Positions 52,159-64,000 of a stretch of DNA of 64,000 bases are shown here, in pieces. The position numbers and the translations under genes were made by a program. Where the stretch lies: NCBI GenBank assembly GCA_963932145.1, contig OZ010578.1:39309601-39373600 (forward strand), given 5' to 3'. The DNA comes from Acanthosepion lycidas (lineage: Eukaryota; Mollusca; Cephalopoda; Sepiida; Sepiidae). A model generated the notes under the pieces. The model ran no database searches, was not told the DNA's origin, and saw nothing but the letters and a program-made list of their open reading frames with translations. Numbering within the stretch: the stretch's first letter is position 1; every line of letters begins with the position of its first letter.

Positions 52159-52803
52159 ATATCCTGGGTATGACGATAAACTACATCCGCGTCCCAGGTA
52201 TGATGATAAACTACATCCGCGTCCCCGGTATGATGATATACTACATCCGCGTCCCAAGTACGATGATAAACTACATCCGCGTCCCGGGTATGATGATAAA
52301 CTACATCCACGTCCCGGGTATGATGATAAACTACATCCACGTCCCGGGTATGATGATAAACTACATCCACGTCTCGGGTATGATGATAAACTACATCCGC
52401 GTCCCTGGTATGACGATAAACTACATCCGCGTCCCTGGTATGATGATAAACTACATCCGCGTCCCTGGTATGACGATAAACTACATCCGCGTCCCTGGTA
52501 TGATGATAAACTACATCCGCGTCCTGGGTATGATGATAAACTACATCCGCGTCCTGGGTAAGACTATTACAAGGAATACATTTTGCAAAAAAATTATTAC
52601 CAACAATGTTTTTAAAAAATAAATATTACTAGCAATATATTTTTGAAAAAAATATTACCAGCTATACATTTTTGAAAGTAAAATATTACTAGAAATAGAT
52701 TTTTGACAAAACAAAATATTACCAGCAATGAAAATTTTATCGGCATTAAATGACCCATTGAGATTGATATGCCGTAACACAAACCAAACCAAACCAAACC
52801 AAA
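52159..52803 (+). mobile_element. Minisatellite-bearing retroposon, 13-unit copy
   Basis: CCATAATAAAGA at 52147-52158 and 52804-52815 is a 12-bp target duplication. Thirteen 30-bp units fill 52171-52560, the middle domain is absent, AATATTACCAGC repeats run to about 52735, and the tail is CATTGAGATTGATATGCCGT then (AAACC)n. Size is 645 bp. Confidence 0.85.
52171..52560. repeat. 30-bp minisatellite, 13 units
   Basis: The unit is TGATGATAAACTACATCCGC plus GTCCCTGGTA, with changes at a few positions only. Because 30 is divisible by three, all frames stay open and give repeats such as YDDKLHPRPG or MINYIRVPGM. These are not proteins. Confidence 0.95.
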
Positions 52804-52994
52804 CCATAATAAAGATCTCTGGTTTGAAACGAAAATCCGTGCGGAAGAAGTGAAAATAATAATAATAATAATATTAATAATAAAAATAATAACACGAGTT
52901 ATAGGTCGAAAAACGTAAAGCCTAAAAAGTCTGTACTCTCGTGATTATAAATCAAATAAGGCTACCTCTATCCCATTATAAATGTTACATTGCA

Positions 52995-53365
52995 GAAGTG
53001 CAACCAGGTTTCAGAGGGGTCACCAGCGGTACCAACAAGATGGGTCCCCCCCTCATACAGCAAATATGTCTCTGGAGTGCTTGAACCAGAATTTTCCCAA
53101 ACGACTCATCAACCATAAATGCCAAACTGAGTGGTCTACACATTCCGCCGACCTCACCCTACCTAGATTTTTATCTGTGGGAGTATCTGAAGGATCGAGT
53201 CTACAGGAACAACCCCCAAACCATCCCAGAGCTAAGGGCAGAAATCACTCAAGAAATCAGAGCTATCCCAAAAGAAGAGTGCATGAAAGTCATTGACAAC
53301 TTCGCCCGTAGAATTCAAGTGTGTCTTCAGCAGAACGCGGCATATTTGAAGCATATTCTATAAAT
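52995..53365 (+). pseudogene. Tc1/mariner transposase C-terminal half
   Basis: The plus strand reads QQDGSPPHTANMSLECLNQ then FPKRLINHKCQTEWSTHSAD, with the second catalytic Asp in QQDG. After a frameshift at about 53155 comes FYLWEYLKDRVYRNNPQTIP, ELRAEITQEIRAIPKEECMK and VIDNFARRIQVCLQQNAAYL. The frame then ends cleanly. The N-terminal half and both termini are missing. Confidence 0.75.
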
Positions 53366-54059
53366 GACGATAAAATCTTTGCCAGTAGAACTAGTGACAT
53401 GTCGTTTGTAACAGTAGATTTGGTAACTTCTCTAGTTTTCAGTAATATATGCTTTGTATATCGTTTATAAACAAAAAACAAATGGCGTTCACATTTTTGG
53501 GATACATTTATTCTGGGACATCCTATAGAAGCGTGGATTTTCAGAAGAGCGTTTTAAGAACATTTCGGATTCATGTCAATAAAAGAAATGAGGTGGTTCT
53601 AAATGCGAAATGTGGAGTGACCAGTAAGTGTATATTGCTTGTTGCAATCACTAAATACATTCGCCATTAACGTCCATTGCACAAGCGCCGTCCTTAAAGA
53701 AATCTCGGCTCTTTATTGTTTGTGTCATCAGTCGTGGTGCGTCGTTTACAAACCTTTGGTAAAATTAAGGAAGTAGGAAAATCAACTGACTATATGAAGT
53801 TGAATTCGGAAATGAATGTCGGTCAGCGTTTAGACAATTGTCTTTCTCTGCAAGCTCGACATAGAATAAAGTCAACTTTCGACGAAGAAAGAAGAACAGA
53901 TTCAAATAATGAAAACTGGAAAGTGGAATAAGAAATTAAATTAAAGAATTGGGATTTATTTGGCGAATTCACCTTTTGTATGAGGTCTGTTTTTATCGGA
54001 GATGGAAAAAAGTGAATGTCAATAAAACAGATTTATAAACAAATGAACAAATTGAGATT

Positions 54060-54060
<1 letters not shown>
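53366..54060. other. Unassigned; frames at 53449-53670 and 53716-53931
   Basis: Two plus-strand frames (73 and 71 codons) have normal amino-acid mix but no motif I know. They may be remnants of a mobile element. Confidence 0.25.
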
Positions 54061-54770
<710 letters not shown>

Positions 54771-55460
54771 ACTCGATCAAGACGGGCTAACCTCCTTTAA
54801 TTTTCATGTTTATGAAAACCGGTCGAGTCCATTACATTTTCGCAATGAACCGCGTAGATAGATAGATAGATCCGCGGATACTTCTGCAATATATATGTGC
54901 TATGTAGCGAGAGAGGGTGAGACGGCGAGGGAGGTAGTGAACGGGATATAGTGATAGCTTAAGAGAAAGTTAACATGTAGTTATTGTAGATTTTACACGG
55001 ACAAAATAGCCTAAGTATGACATATCGGAAACAACCTTACGCAGTGAAGATGGGCAAATGGCGAAAAGTATGGAAAGTACACAAAGAAATAATATTGGTA
55101 AATGCACCAACAAACTTGAGCCATTAATAAAATGTAGTTATAAGAAAAGAAGAAAAATTAGGTGAGAATTCATCGAAAGAAATATATTTGTAAATATACA
55201 TGTCTGTCAGGAAATAAGAGGGACGAAATAGAAGGCTAAAAGACAAAGAAAATAAACAATTGAATCGTTTTTCTAAATGTCAATTCTTAATGAAAATGTT
55301 GTACCTCTGACCTTCCATACTTCACGCATGCGACATGAAGGAACAAGAAAGTCATGAACAGCAGAAAGGTGGTTAATTAAAAGCGGGGAAGGAAATAGAA
55401 GTAAGAAAGAAGAAAGACAAAATTATAAGAAAATAAAACAAAGAGGAGAGATGAATATAG
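54771..55460. other. No recognised gene
   Basis: A-rich mixed sequence with one short GATA run near 54855. Confidence 0.4.
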
Positions 55461-55463
55461 ATA

Positions 55464-55543
55464 TTAGGTTGGTGCAAAAATAATGTCGTTTTCTCACATA
55501 TGTTACTATGTGATAAAACGACATTATTTTTGCACCAACTTAA
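55464..55543. mobile_element. 80-bp mariner MITE, MADE1-like
   Basis: The termini TTAGGTTGGTGCAAAAATAA and complement are flanked by TA (55462-55463, 55544-55545). The element is 80 bp and nearly palindromic. Human MADE1, derived from Hsmar1, is also 80 bp and begins TTAGGTTGGTGCAAAA. A transcript would form a long hairpin. Confidence 0.85.
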
Positions 55544-55689
55544 TAGAAAGAAAGAAAGAAAGAAAGAAAGAGACAGACACATGAATGATTACGGCATAGG
55601 AGGAATAAGGAGGAAAATTGACTGAGGGACGGATATGGAGGGGGGAAGTTGAAGAAAGAAAAAAATATAAGGAAATAGTAATGGTAATC

Positions 55690-55920
55690 TGTCTATATTT
55701 CTGAGATGAGGTATTATGTACACTATTTACATTGTTCGGACTATCATCCTCATATTTGTTGCCATATTTATCACAACGTTTCGGCCGTTGTACGCCCCGG
55801 CCTTCTTCATCAAGCGAAAGAAAGGGTTCAGTTCGATATCCCAACCACCTGAAAAAGGCCGGAGCGTACAACGGCCGAAACGTTGTGATAAATATGGCAA
55901 CAATGATGAGGATGAACAAA
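55690..55920. repeat. Palindromic pair of PLE tails
   Basis: 55690-55812 (minus) and 55845-55920 (plus) carry the same tail, ACGGCCGAAACGTTGTGATA then AATATGGCAAC, in opposite directions around a 33-bp centre. It is the same family as 4080-4170 and 5240-5470. Confidence 0.65.
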
Positions 55921-55959
55921 TACGGTAAAGGTAATATTAGCTGTTTCCGTATAAGGAAA

Positions 55960-56500
55960 CATTTCGCATTCATTGACCGAAGATCCAGTACGGCTTTCGG
56001 TTGAAGTTTAAATCTTTCTCTTAAAACAATTTTCAGGAAAATAAATTTTAAATGTCCAGTAGCTGTTATCATTCTTTATAGCATTGATGGGGGTTTCCTT
56101 CCTAACCTTTTACTTGAAGTCATGTGGAATGTCAACATCTTTGTTATGTCATTATTTTCTCTTCGAGTAACATGTTCTATCCATTTTAGTTTTTGCTGCT
56201 GTTGGTAGTCCCCAAGCGATGTGGTTTCTGTTATTTGATGCAGTTTTTTGTTTAGGATTCTGTAGCGCCGGTCGACAATGTTTAAAAAGAGATGATCTTT
56301 GTCAAGGCCCTCAGGTTTCGCTCTTTCAAAGCCGTTTTTCACCGTTCATCTTATGAAGCGGTTATATACAGCTGAGAGTTAAGATTTTTCTGAACGGGTT
56401 TGACGCCATTCATGACATTCATATGAGTCTCGATCTGACGAAGCTATTTGAGAACATCACTCAAGTTTTCAGGATGATGTTTGGGTTTTGGCGCAATTTA
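55960..56500 (-). pseudogene. LINE C-terminal relic
   Basis: Minus strand 56342-56076 reads GLDKDHLFLNIVDRRYRIL, NKKLHQITETTSLGDYQQQQ and KLKWIEHVTRRENNDITKML. This resembles the post-RT region of an endonuclease-RT LINE. It is open for 88 codons and matches 19640-20120. Confidence 0.55.
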
Positions 56501-56735
56501 TGATGGAGGATGAAACTATCTATGTCCCAGCCTATTCTAGGTTCGATTTCACTTGTTAAAATGAGAAAAAATGATAAGAAAGTGAGGAAGGATTGCATTC
56601 GAAAGAAGGGAGAGTTAATGAAGACAAATAATGAGAAAGAAAGAAGGAAGAGGAAGATAAAGATGGCGAGTGGTAGGAGGCGGAGGAATAAAGGTTGTAA
56701 GGAAAGAATAAGACAGATACCTAGCTAGCTAGAGA
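56500..56735. other. Purine-rich stretch with 72-codon frame
   Basis: The plus-strand frame at 56510-56728 is Lys/Arg-rich from low-complexity A/G sequence. It is not considered a gene. Confidence 0.4.
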
Positions 56736-56802
56736 GATAAACAGATTGAGATAGATAGATAGATAGATAGATAGATAAATATATAGATAGATAAACCGAC
56801 TG

Positions 56803-56841
<39 letters not shown>

Positions 56842-56947
56842 AACAGATTGAGAAAATATTTCACTACCTTGTTGATTTAAGCAGAGCGTGTTCAAATGAC
56901 AAAACAGCGTAACAGGATATTAAAAGAGTCCAATTACAGTCATAGAG

Positions 56948-56978
<31 letters not shown>

Positions 56979-56982
56979 GGAC

Positions 56983-57027
<45 letters not shown>

Positions 57028-57203
57028 GGACATAGAAAGATAGATAGATAGATAATAAACAGAATGAGATAAAAACATAGATAATAAACAGAATGAGATA
57101 AAAACATAGATAATAAACAGCCTGCGATAGCTAGCTAGCTAGATCGATCGATAGATAGATAGATAAACATAATGATATAGATAATAACCAGACTTAGATA
57201 AAC

Positions 57204-57246
<43 letters not shown>

Positions 57247-57475
57247 AAACAGATTTAGATAGATAAATAGATTGGCTAAGATAGGTAGATAGATAGGAAC
57301 AAACTGAGATAGGAACAGTCTGAGATAGATAGATAACAAACAGATTGAGATAGATAGATAGATAGATAGATAATAAACAGAATGAGATAAAAAGATAGAT
57401 AGATAATAAACAGACTGCGATAGCTAGCTAGACCGATAGATAGATAAGCATAATGATATAGATAATAAACAGACT

Positions 57476-57525
<50 letters not shown>

Positions 57526-57535
57526 TAAATAGGCT
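56736..57535. repeat. (GATA)n array with nested spacers
   Basis: GATA runs alternate with repeated blocks such as ATAATAAACAGAATGAGATA and GATAGCTAGCTAG. Several spacers recur two or three times in order, so larger units have duplicated. Confidence 0.9.
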
Positions 57536-57611
57536 GATATGGGGAGATAGGAATAGGTTTAGAAAGAATTAAAAAAAAGAAAAACTGCGAGTGAAAGTAT
57601 GGAATGATAGT

Positions 57612-57971
57612 AATTGATTTATATTTTTTTCAACCTTTTTCAGTTTATTTTAAGCCAGAAAATATTTCTAGGTTGTTATAAATTTAGAGATAATAATGAT
57701 TTACTAATATAAGGTGTACTAGTTAACCCATTTTTATGGGAAAAGAGTGTATTTGCGCCTAAGTGCATATAAAGAAGACGGCTAGGATTGGAACTCCGCT
57801 CTGAGAGTTCCAATTCCGAGCCGTTATCCATTACACCATCTGCACACACAAGCTTACAGCAACTGGTACTCTCAAGGGTTCACCCATATCAGTATTAACC
57901 AAGCATAATGTTGCCTTACTTCGGTGATCTTGCGAGAACCGATGTTTCAACGTGATATGGCCGTAAGCCAG
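57612..57971 (-). repeat. 5S/tRNA composite SINE
   Basis: In SINE sense it begins GGCTTACGGCCATATCACGT, contains GGTTCTCGCAAGATCACCGA, then a tRNA-like module (GATGGTGTAATGGATAACGG; CGGAGTTCCAATCCTAGCC) and a body with GGGTTAACTAG. The tail is weaker than usual (CTGGCTTAAAATAAACTGAA). This is the clearest copy for the tRNA boxes. Confidence 0.8.
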
Positions 57972-58690
57972 CAGATGAATAAAAATGTCTGCAGAAAGGG
58001 GAGGAGAAAATAGAATCTATGAAAAAAGAAAATTAAAATAGAAATGTTATTAGCGACAGGGAAAGAGAAAGATTTCAATAAGGTACACTAACCCCGAACC
58101 TGTATATGAATGATATGATCCCTGTTTATAAATTCCAGTTTCATAAGGTCTTTTTTAGTTTTTACAAGCCATTCTGAAATGAATAAAACTTTTCTCCAAT
58201 GGCCGTGAACCTATTTTCGCCAGTGTAAGTTCATAGGAATAAAATAATTATCTAAGTTTAGAAATTAATATTTTTGTGTGACATATTTTCAAATTGATAT
58301 TATCTGTAAAAAAAATAATTATGACATCCTTCTCCTTACGTGCGGTTCTATGACTGCGAAAATTGTGCAGGGAGATTAAATTTTTTAAAGTTGTTGGGAG
58401 ATGAAGGGAATAGTGTGCCAAACGGTAATATGAAGGGAGAATAAAAGAATACTAAAAAAATGGGAGAAAAAAATATGAGAAAAAGAGAGGGAGAGAAAGA
58501 GAGAGCGAGAGAGAGAGAGGTGGGGAGAGAGAGTAAGATGGAGAGTATAATATTAACAAGAGAGGAAGAGGATAACATCTGAATGGGATGAGGAAGAAGG
58601 AATAGATATCAGCCCACAAAGATAGAATGTCGAAAAAAAGAAACAAAAAGAAAGAAAATTAAATCTGATACAAGACACGCCAGAATTAAA
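57972..58690. other. No recognised gene; GA-rich at 58470-58560
   Basis: Mixed A-rich sequence and a GA tract. Nothing assigned. Confidence 0.45.
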
Positions 58691-58711
58691 GAACGAAAGG
58701 AACATTTAGTA

Positions 58712-58840
<129 letters not shown>

Positions 58841-58887
58841 ATAATTATTTATTTAAAAAAAAATTTATAACATAAATATGTTATAAA

Positions 58888-58942
58888 ATCACTACAAAAA
58901 TAGCCATTTTGTTCCAACACCCTCGGTGTCTTATCAAGTGAT
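58888..58942 (-). ncRNA. Hammerhead-like motif in inverted PLE arm
   Basis: On the minus strand stem I is ATCAC/GTGAT, the core TTGATAA, stem II GACACC/GGTGTT, the box GGA (A13 changed), stem III ACAAAA/TTTTGT and position 17 is A. It matches 38920-38974 apart from the GAA box and the stem II loop. Both copies share U3 and A8. Confidence 0.7.
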
Positions 58943-59881
58943 GACGTTGAATGTAAAATAAATGGTTTTAAAAGTTTCAAATTAATTAACAATCCTTCGC
59001 AAGGGGAAAACGTTGTTACAAAGGCTAGATGGACCAATCAAAACACAAGTATAGGAAAATTCAAAAAGCTTGACAACGAAGTCATGTTATAATATCTATT
59101 CAGAAGTTTTTTATATGGGTAGTATTAAAAAGGAATTTAATCCAACCAATAATTACTAAATTATATGATAAAATTTAATATTAAAATTTAAACCTGCTAA
59201 TTACAAAATCAAAATTTAAAATTTAATTGCTATTAAGTTTACAACTATAAAATTACTGAGGAGAAAAGAAGAAATATATATGTTATTCAATTTATTTCTT
59301 CATTGAAGTTATTTTAGCTAATTTAATATCCGGTCCTTAGACAATGCATACATTTTAATCCTAAGAGTGTGTGAATGGGGTCCAAAAGTCACGCGTAATA
59401 CAAACGCAATCAGATTCTAATATATAAGCACCAAGGCATATTCATATATGTATATATACACACACAAAAAGAGACGAGGCAGAGACAATCTTCATGGCCT
59501 GTCATGAAAAAAAAAAAAAAGAAAAAAAGGGGAAGTGGGGGAAGGGAAACCAACACACACGTACATACATACACAATTAAAAGTGAATGCACATTCCATA
59601 CACATAGATACCTATAAATACATGCACACACATCCACAGACAATGACCCAGACAATCGGATACCACAACCGATAAATACGAATGCTAACAACCTATTGAA
59701 ATATAACTTAAGCGAGTAAATATACAAAGATAAAAATGATTAAAAATAATATTATCTAATATATTAAAATAGTGTATGTAAATATAAAATCGGACATCAA
59801 ATTGAACACCCATCGGTAACTACGATGTCAACTTCATATACATATATATATATATATACATACACACACACACACATACAT

Positions 59882-59948
<67 letters not shown>

Positions 59949-60294
59949 CATAAATATACATATATACATACACACTGAAATACCTACACATACATACATA
60001 AACATATACATACGTATATATCTCCATGATATTAAGTACACATACACATACATACATATATACACATGTATACCCACAAATATACACACATATATGTGTA
60101 CACATACTCGCATATAAATACATATATACACACAGCAATAGACAAATATAAACATATATACACACATATACTAACCCATGTGGCTGTAATGACATACCCA
60201 AGTTTCCCTACCTACACGTACACATAAACAATTTCATATACAATAGGTGTCAACATACATATATACAACTGCAAACCTACATAAGTAAACACAC

Positions 60295-60343
<49 letters not shown>

Positions 60344-60379
60344 TATAATCATACATACACATACATATAAATATATATA

Positions 60380-62538
60380 TAAGAACATTCTCAACACGAA
60401 CAAAAGGGATTATTTCGTCTATCTAACACAGCAAACGGAAAAGATTATCAGAAGAATGAGATGGAAAGCTTACTTCTTTCTTCTGAACAAAAAACCATTG
60501 TGTGAACGCGAAATTTATGGTTTTAAAAGACTAAAAACTGCACCGATTATTAAGCAATTGTCTGGTTTTGAAAATGAACTATTGGATATCATCAATGATT
60601 AACCTTCTATAAATAAGAATGTGCCTTCCAAAAAAATCTTGATAGTATCGTCAAAGACATTAATAAATCTGGTGATATATATGTAAAATCCGATAAAACG
60701 GATCATTTTTATAAGTTATCTTCTAAGGACTATGATACTTTAGTTACGGATAGTCTAACCAGAAACTACAAAAAAATTGATACAAATAACTTCAACCAAA
60801 TAGATAGCATTAATAGTATCTGTAAATCAATTACTGATAAACTATTGATTAGTCATCGGGTCGGCAAACTACAAACTAAGGAAGCCTATGTCTTGTTAAA
60901 AGACCATAAAACCGAATTCAAAACTAAGCCATCTACTAGGCTTATAAACCCTACTAGACCGGGAATCGGTAGAATTAGTAAGGCCATCTTAGAAAGAACC
61001 AACAAACCCATAAAAAACACCCTTGGACTACTACAGTGGGTTAACACAGCTGATGTTATCAACTGGTTTAATAACATCCGATATAAGGGCAACTGTACTT
61101 TCATACAGTTCGATATTATCGATTATTATCCCTCTATATCGAAGGATCTTTTCACTTTGGCCTTGGATTTCGCCCGGGAATACTCTAATATTTCTGAGAG
61201 TGAGGTGGACATCATGATGAAATGCCGAAATTCTGTTCTAATCTACAAGGATGAACAGTGGACCAAAAAGTCTTACAACAACAATTTTGACATTTCGATG
61301 GGTTCTCTGGATTCTGCTGAAGCTTCTGACGTAGTTGGATTATTTCTGTTGTATAATTTAAGTGCCTTTGATTGTCTAGATTGCGATAGTATAGGATTGT
61401 ATAGAGATGATGGTTTATTAGTTGTTAAAATCTCCACTAAAATTAAGGTAGACCGTATTAGGAAAATGATTCATAGGGTATTTAAGGATTTAGGTCTTAG
61501 GACAATAGTCACTACTAATGTTAAACAAGTAGATTTTCTAGACATCACCCTAAACCTTGCTAGCAACTCTTTCCAACCATATGTGAAGGTTAATTCCAAC
61601 CCGATATACGTTCATCCAAATTCCAACCATCCCCTTTAGTTATCAAACACATACACTCTTCCATTGGATTTAGAATTAGCACTAACTCTTCTAACAAAGA
61701 TGTTTTTAATAAACATCGTGACTTTTACAATTCTGCACTCAAAAATAGTGGATACAAAGATATCACTATTCAATATAAAAACCCTGTTAACTACAACCAT
61801 AATAAGAAAAGAAGATCTAGAAAGATCATCTGGTTCACTCCCCCTTTCAATATAATGATTAAATCTAAATTAGGACGTATGTTTCTAAACCTCATCAAGA
61901 AACATTTCCCTAACCGTGAAACTAACCCACTTAGTAAAATATTTAATCCTAATACCCTTAAATTAAGCTATAGTTGTGCGGATAACCTAGAGAAAATAAT
62001 TAAAAAACATAACAATACAGTCTTTAACAAGTATAGAGACTCAAAAAGCTTGATTACTCAAAAGGTTACTAACAGAAATACTAAATGTAATAACACAAAT
62101 AATAATTTATGTAATTGTAGGTATCCTAATAATTGTCCACTACAAAATAACTGTGGAATTAGTTCTGTAGTCTAACTTAGTACAATCTCAACTATTGAGA
62201 ATCCAAATATAAAGAAGTTTTAAATTGGTAGCACAATGAATACATTCAAAGAACGCTGGCGGGGGCATATGCAATCTTTTAATAACAGTGTCTATAGGTA
62301 CATGACTTCATTGTCCAAGTACTTTTGGAATCTAAAAGAAAAGAACAAAACACCTACGGTTAAATGGACATTGATTAAGAAAGCCCTGGCATGTAACTCC
62401 TTATATTCCCCATGTTACCTGTGTCTTAACGAAAAATTTGAAATTATTAGATCTAAAAAAAAAAAGGCTGATCTGTTAAATCAAAGATATGAACTAACTG
62501 TTAATTGTAAACACCGTTATAAATTTAACTTATTATAG
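60380..62538 (+). pseudogene. PLE polyprotein, copy 2, broken
   Basis: The frame can be followed upstream of the Met at 60456 into NKRDYFVYLTQQTEKIIRR, so copy 2 keeps N-terminal sequence that copy 1 lacks. Small indels break it near 60595-60640. RT is open at 60845-61639 with FIQFDIIDYYPSIS and IGLYRDDGLLVV. A one-base loss near 61635 ends it, and the frame resumes to 62175 with the Cys cluster CNCRYPNNCPLQNNC. Both tyrosine codons of the nuclease (VVY and FYIG in copy 1) are TAA here. The rest reads NTFKERWRGHMQSF to 62538. Confidence 0.85.
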
Positions 62539-62639
62539 GGGTCGTATACTTTAAATCATAATGATATGTAGCTGTAAGTTTAATAGATTATAACGTTTAT
62601 TGCCTGATGGTCAATCTGACGATATGAATGTGTATTGTA

Positions 62640-62868
62640 TAACTACATAATGTTATTCATTTTACTGTATGTGTATGTATATATATATATTTGTGTGTAG
62701 TTATGTGTGTTTGTACCGTGGAATGTGTATGTTTGTATATTAGTGTATTAATATGTTGCTAAGTTTTGTATATATATATGTATATGTGTATGTGTGTGTA
62801 TTTGTATGTGTGTATATAGATATATGTGTGTATGTGCGTGTATGTATGTATATGTATGTATGTGTTTG

Positions 62869-62906
<38 letters not shown>

Positions 62907-63207
62907 AAGAAGGTAAAAAGGAGGAGAAGAAGAAAAGAGGTTAAAAATATTGGTGTATGTGTGTATATATGTGTATTTGTAGATGTGGGTACGTGTGTGT
63001 GTATATATATGTGGGTATGTATCCGTATATGTATGTATATATCTATTTTTATGTATGTATATATGTAAGTGTCTGTGTGTTTCTGTAGTTGTATATATAT
63101 GCATGTACGTATGTGTGTATATGTGTATATATAGATATATATGTGTGTGTGTGTGCATGTGTATGTATGTGTATGTGTGCATGTATGTTATGTGTAAGTA
63201 TATATAT

Positions 63208-63258
<51 letters not shown>

Positions 63259-64000
63259 TATATGTATGTGTATGTGTATGTATATGTATATATATGTGTA
63301 TATATGTTTGTATGTGTATTGTTATATTGTGTACCTAAATTTATTTACGTATATTTATGTTGGTATGAATGTGTTTTTATATATGTATGTTAGGATACGT
63401 GTATTTTTGTGTTTGCATGTATATGGATGCATGTTTGAATGTCTATGCCTATGTATGAGTATGTATGTATGTTTATAGATGTTTTTGGTTAAATGTCGTT
63501 GTATTTATGTGTATGTATGTATATATGTGTATTTGTTATTATAGATAGGTATTTTTATGTATATGTTTATGTGTATATATGTTTATCTATGTGTGTATGC
63601 ATGTATGTATGTGTATGTGTATATATATATATTATATGTATGTGTATGTATGTATATATATATATTTATATATATATGTATGTGTGTTTACTTATGTAGG
63701 TTTGCAGTTGTATATATATATATATGTTGACACCTATTGTATATGAAATTGTTTATGTGTACGTGTAGGTAGGGAAACTTGGGTATGTCATTACGGCCAC
63801 ATGGGTTAGTATATGTGTGTATATATGTTTATATTTGTGTATTGCTGTGTGTATATATGTATTTATATGTGAGTATGTGTACTCATATATGTGTGTATAT
63901 TTGTGGGTATATATGTGTATATGTGTATGTATGTGTATGTGTACTTAATATCATGGAGAATTATACGTATGTATATGTTTATGTATGTATGTGTAGGTAT
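62640..64000. repeat. TATG/TGTA tract of PLE 3' UTR
   Basis: Low-complexity alternating DNA homologous to 36350-37820, interrupted by shared unique islands such as AAGTAAGAAGGTAAAAAGGA (near 62902) and GTACGTGTAGGTAGGGAAAC (near 63758). Confidence 0.8.

Larger units (their letters stand above)
58845..64000 (+). mobile_element. Penelope-like element, copy 2, with inverted 5' arm
   Basis: 58845-60375 is the reverse complement of the PLE 3' region (37500-39030 in copy 1). The RT/EN gene follows at 60380-62538 on the plus strand, then the 3' UTR runs off the window. By alignment to copy 1 about 1.2 kb of 3' UTR should lie beyond 64000. An inverted terminal arm is a known arrangement for Penelope-type insertions. 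Confidence 0.8.

Noticed and set aside
52171-52560. Repeat array considered as CRISPR
   Set aside because: Units are contiguous 30-bp repeats without unique spacers, inside a retroposon in an animal genome.
51528-52622. 364-codon plus-strand frame
   Set aside because: It strings trinucleotide repeats to the 30-bp minisatellite. Openness follows from unit lengths divisible by three.

Overview
The window looks like repeat-dominated nuclear DNA of an animal, most likely a mollusc and probably an octopus-like cephalopod. The reasons are very dense (TA)n, (TATC)n/(GATA)n and (TATG)n microsatellites, many decayed non-LTR retrotransposons, Penelope-like elements (PLEs), Tc1/mariner and pogo relics, and several SINE families. 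The species call is inference. I recognise no intact host protein gene, tRNA gene or CRISPR. Almost every long open frame is a simple repeat read as Tyr/Ile/Leu/Ser or Tyr/Val/Cys, or a broken transposon fragment.

Layout. 0-8 kb: tetranucleotide arrays, a long foldback, LINE and PLE remnants on the minus strand, and a 1.3-kb TATG/TGTA tract. 8-17 kb: AT-centred palindromes, a deleted mariner, a small mariner-like relic, two LINE 3' ends (one with an extra GC-rich module), a pogo/Tigger relative, an RTE-like LINE 3' end and a 322-bp tandem repeat. 17-23 kb: SINEs joining a 5S rRNA-like head to a tRNA-like module, a tRNA SINE with a 17-bp target-site duplication, and a pogo-like MITE. 23-26 kb: about 2.5 kb of pyrimidine-rich DNA. 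26-33 kb: a cluster of hammerhead-ribozyme-like sequences. 34-39 kb and 59-64 kb: two copies of one PLE with reverse transcriptase and GIY-YIG endonuclease. 40-53 kb: LINE, hAT and MITE relics and a retroposon with an internal 30-bp minisatellite, two copies of which have clear target-site duplications. 54-58 kb: GATA arrays, an 80-bp mariner MITE and PLE tails.

The most interesting signal is a set of hammerhead (HHR) motifs on both strands. One at 30814-30859(-) has a complete canonical core with three paired helices. One at 32792-32870(+) has a canonical core. A tandem pair lies at 29794-29861(-) and 30255-30322(-). Another is at 26744-26801(+). Two lie in the PLE termini, at 38920-38974(+) and 58888-58942(-). 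PLE terminal repeats and metazoan retrozymes are known to carry type I HHRs, so the class is established. Points worth testing are the density here, the tandem retrozyme-like arrangement, and a shared C3-to-U plus G8-to-A change in the PLE copies that would keep the tertiary 3-8 base pair.

A second lead is that two SINE-like families with unrelated heads share a 3' tail ending near TTGATATGCCGTAAAAA, which suggests one LINE partner. All assignments come from reading the sequence; no search or folding program was run.
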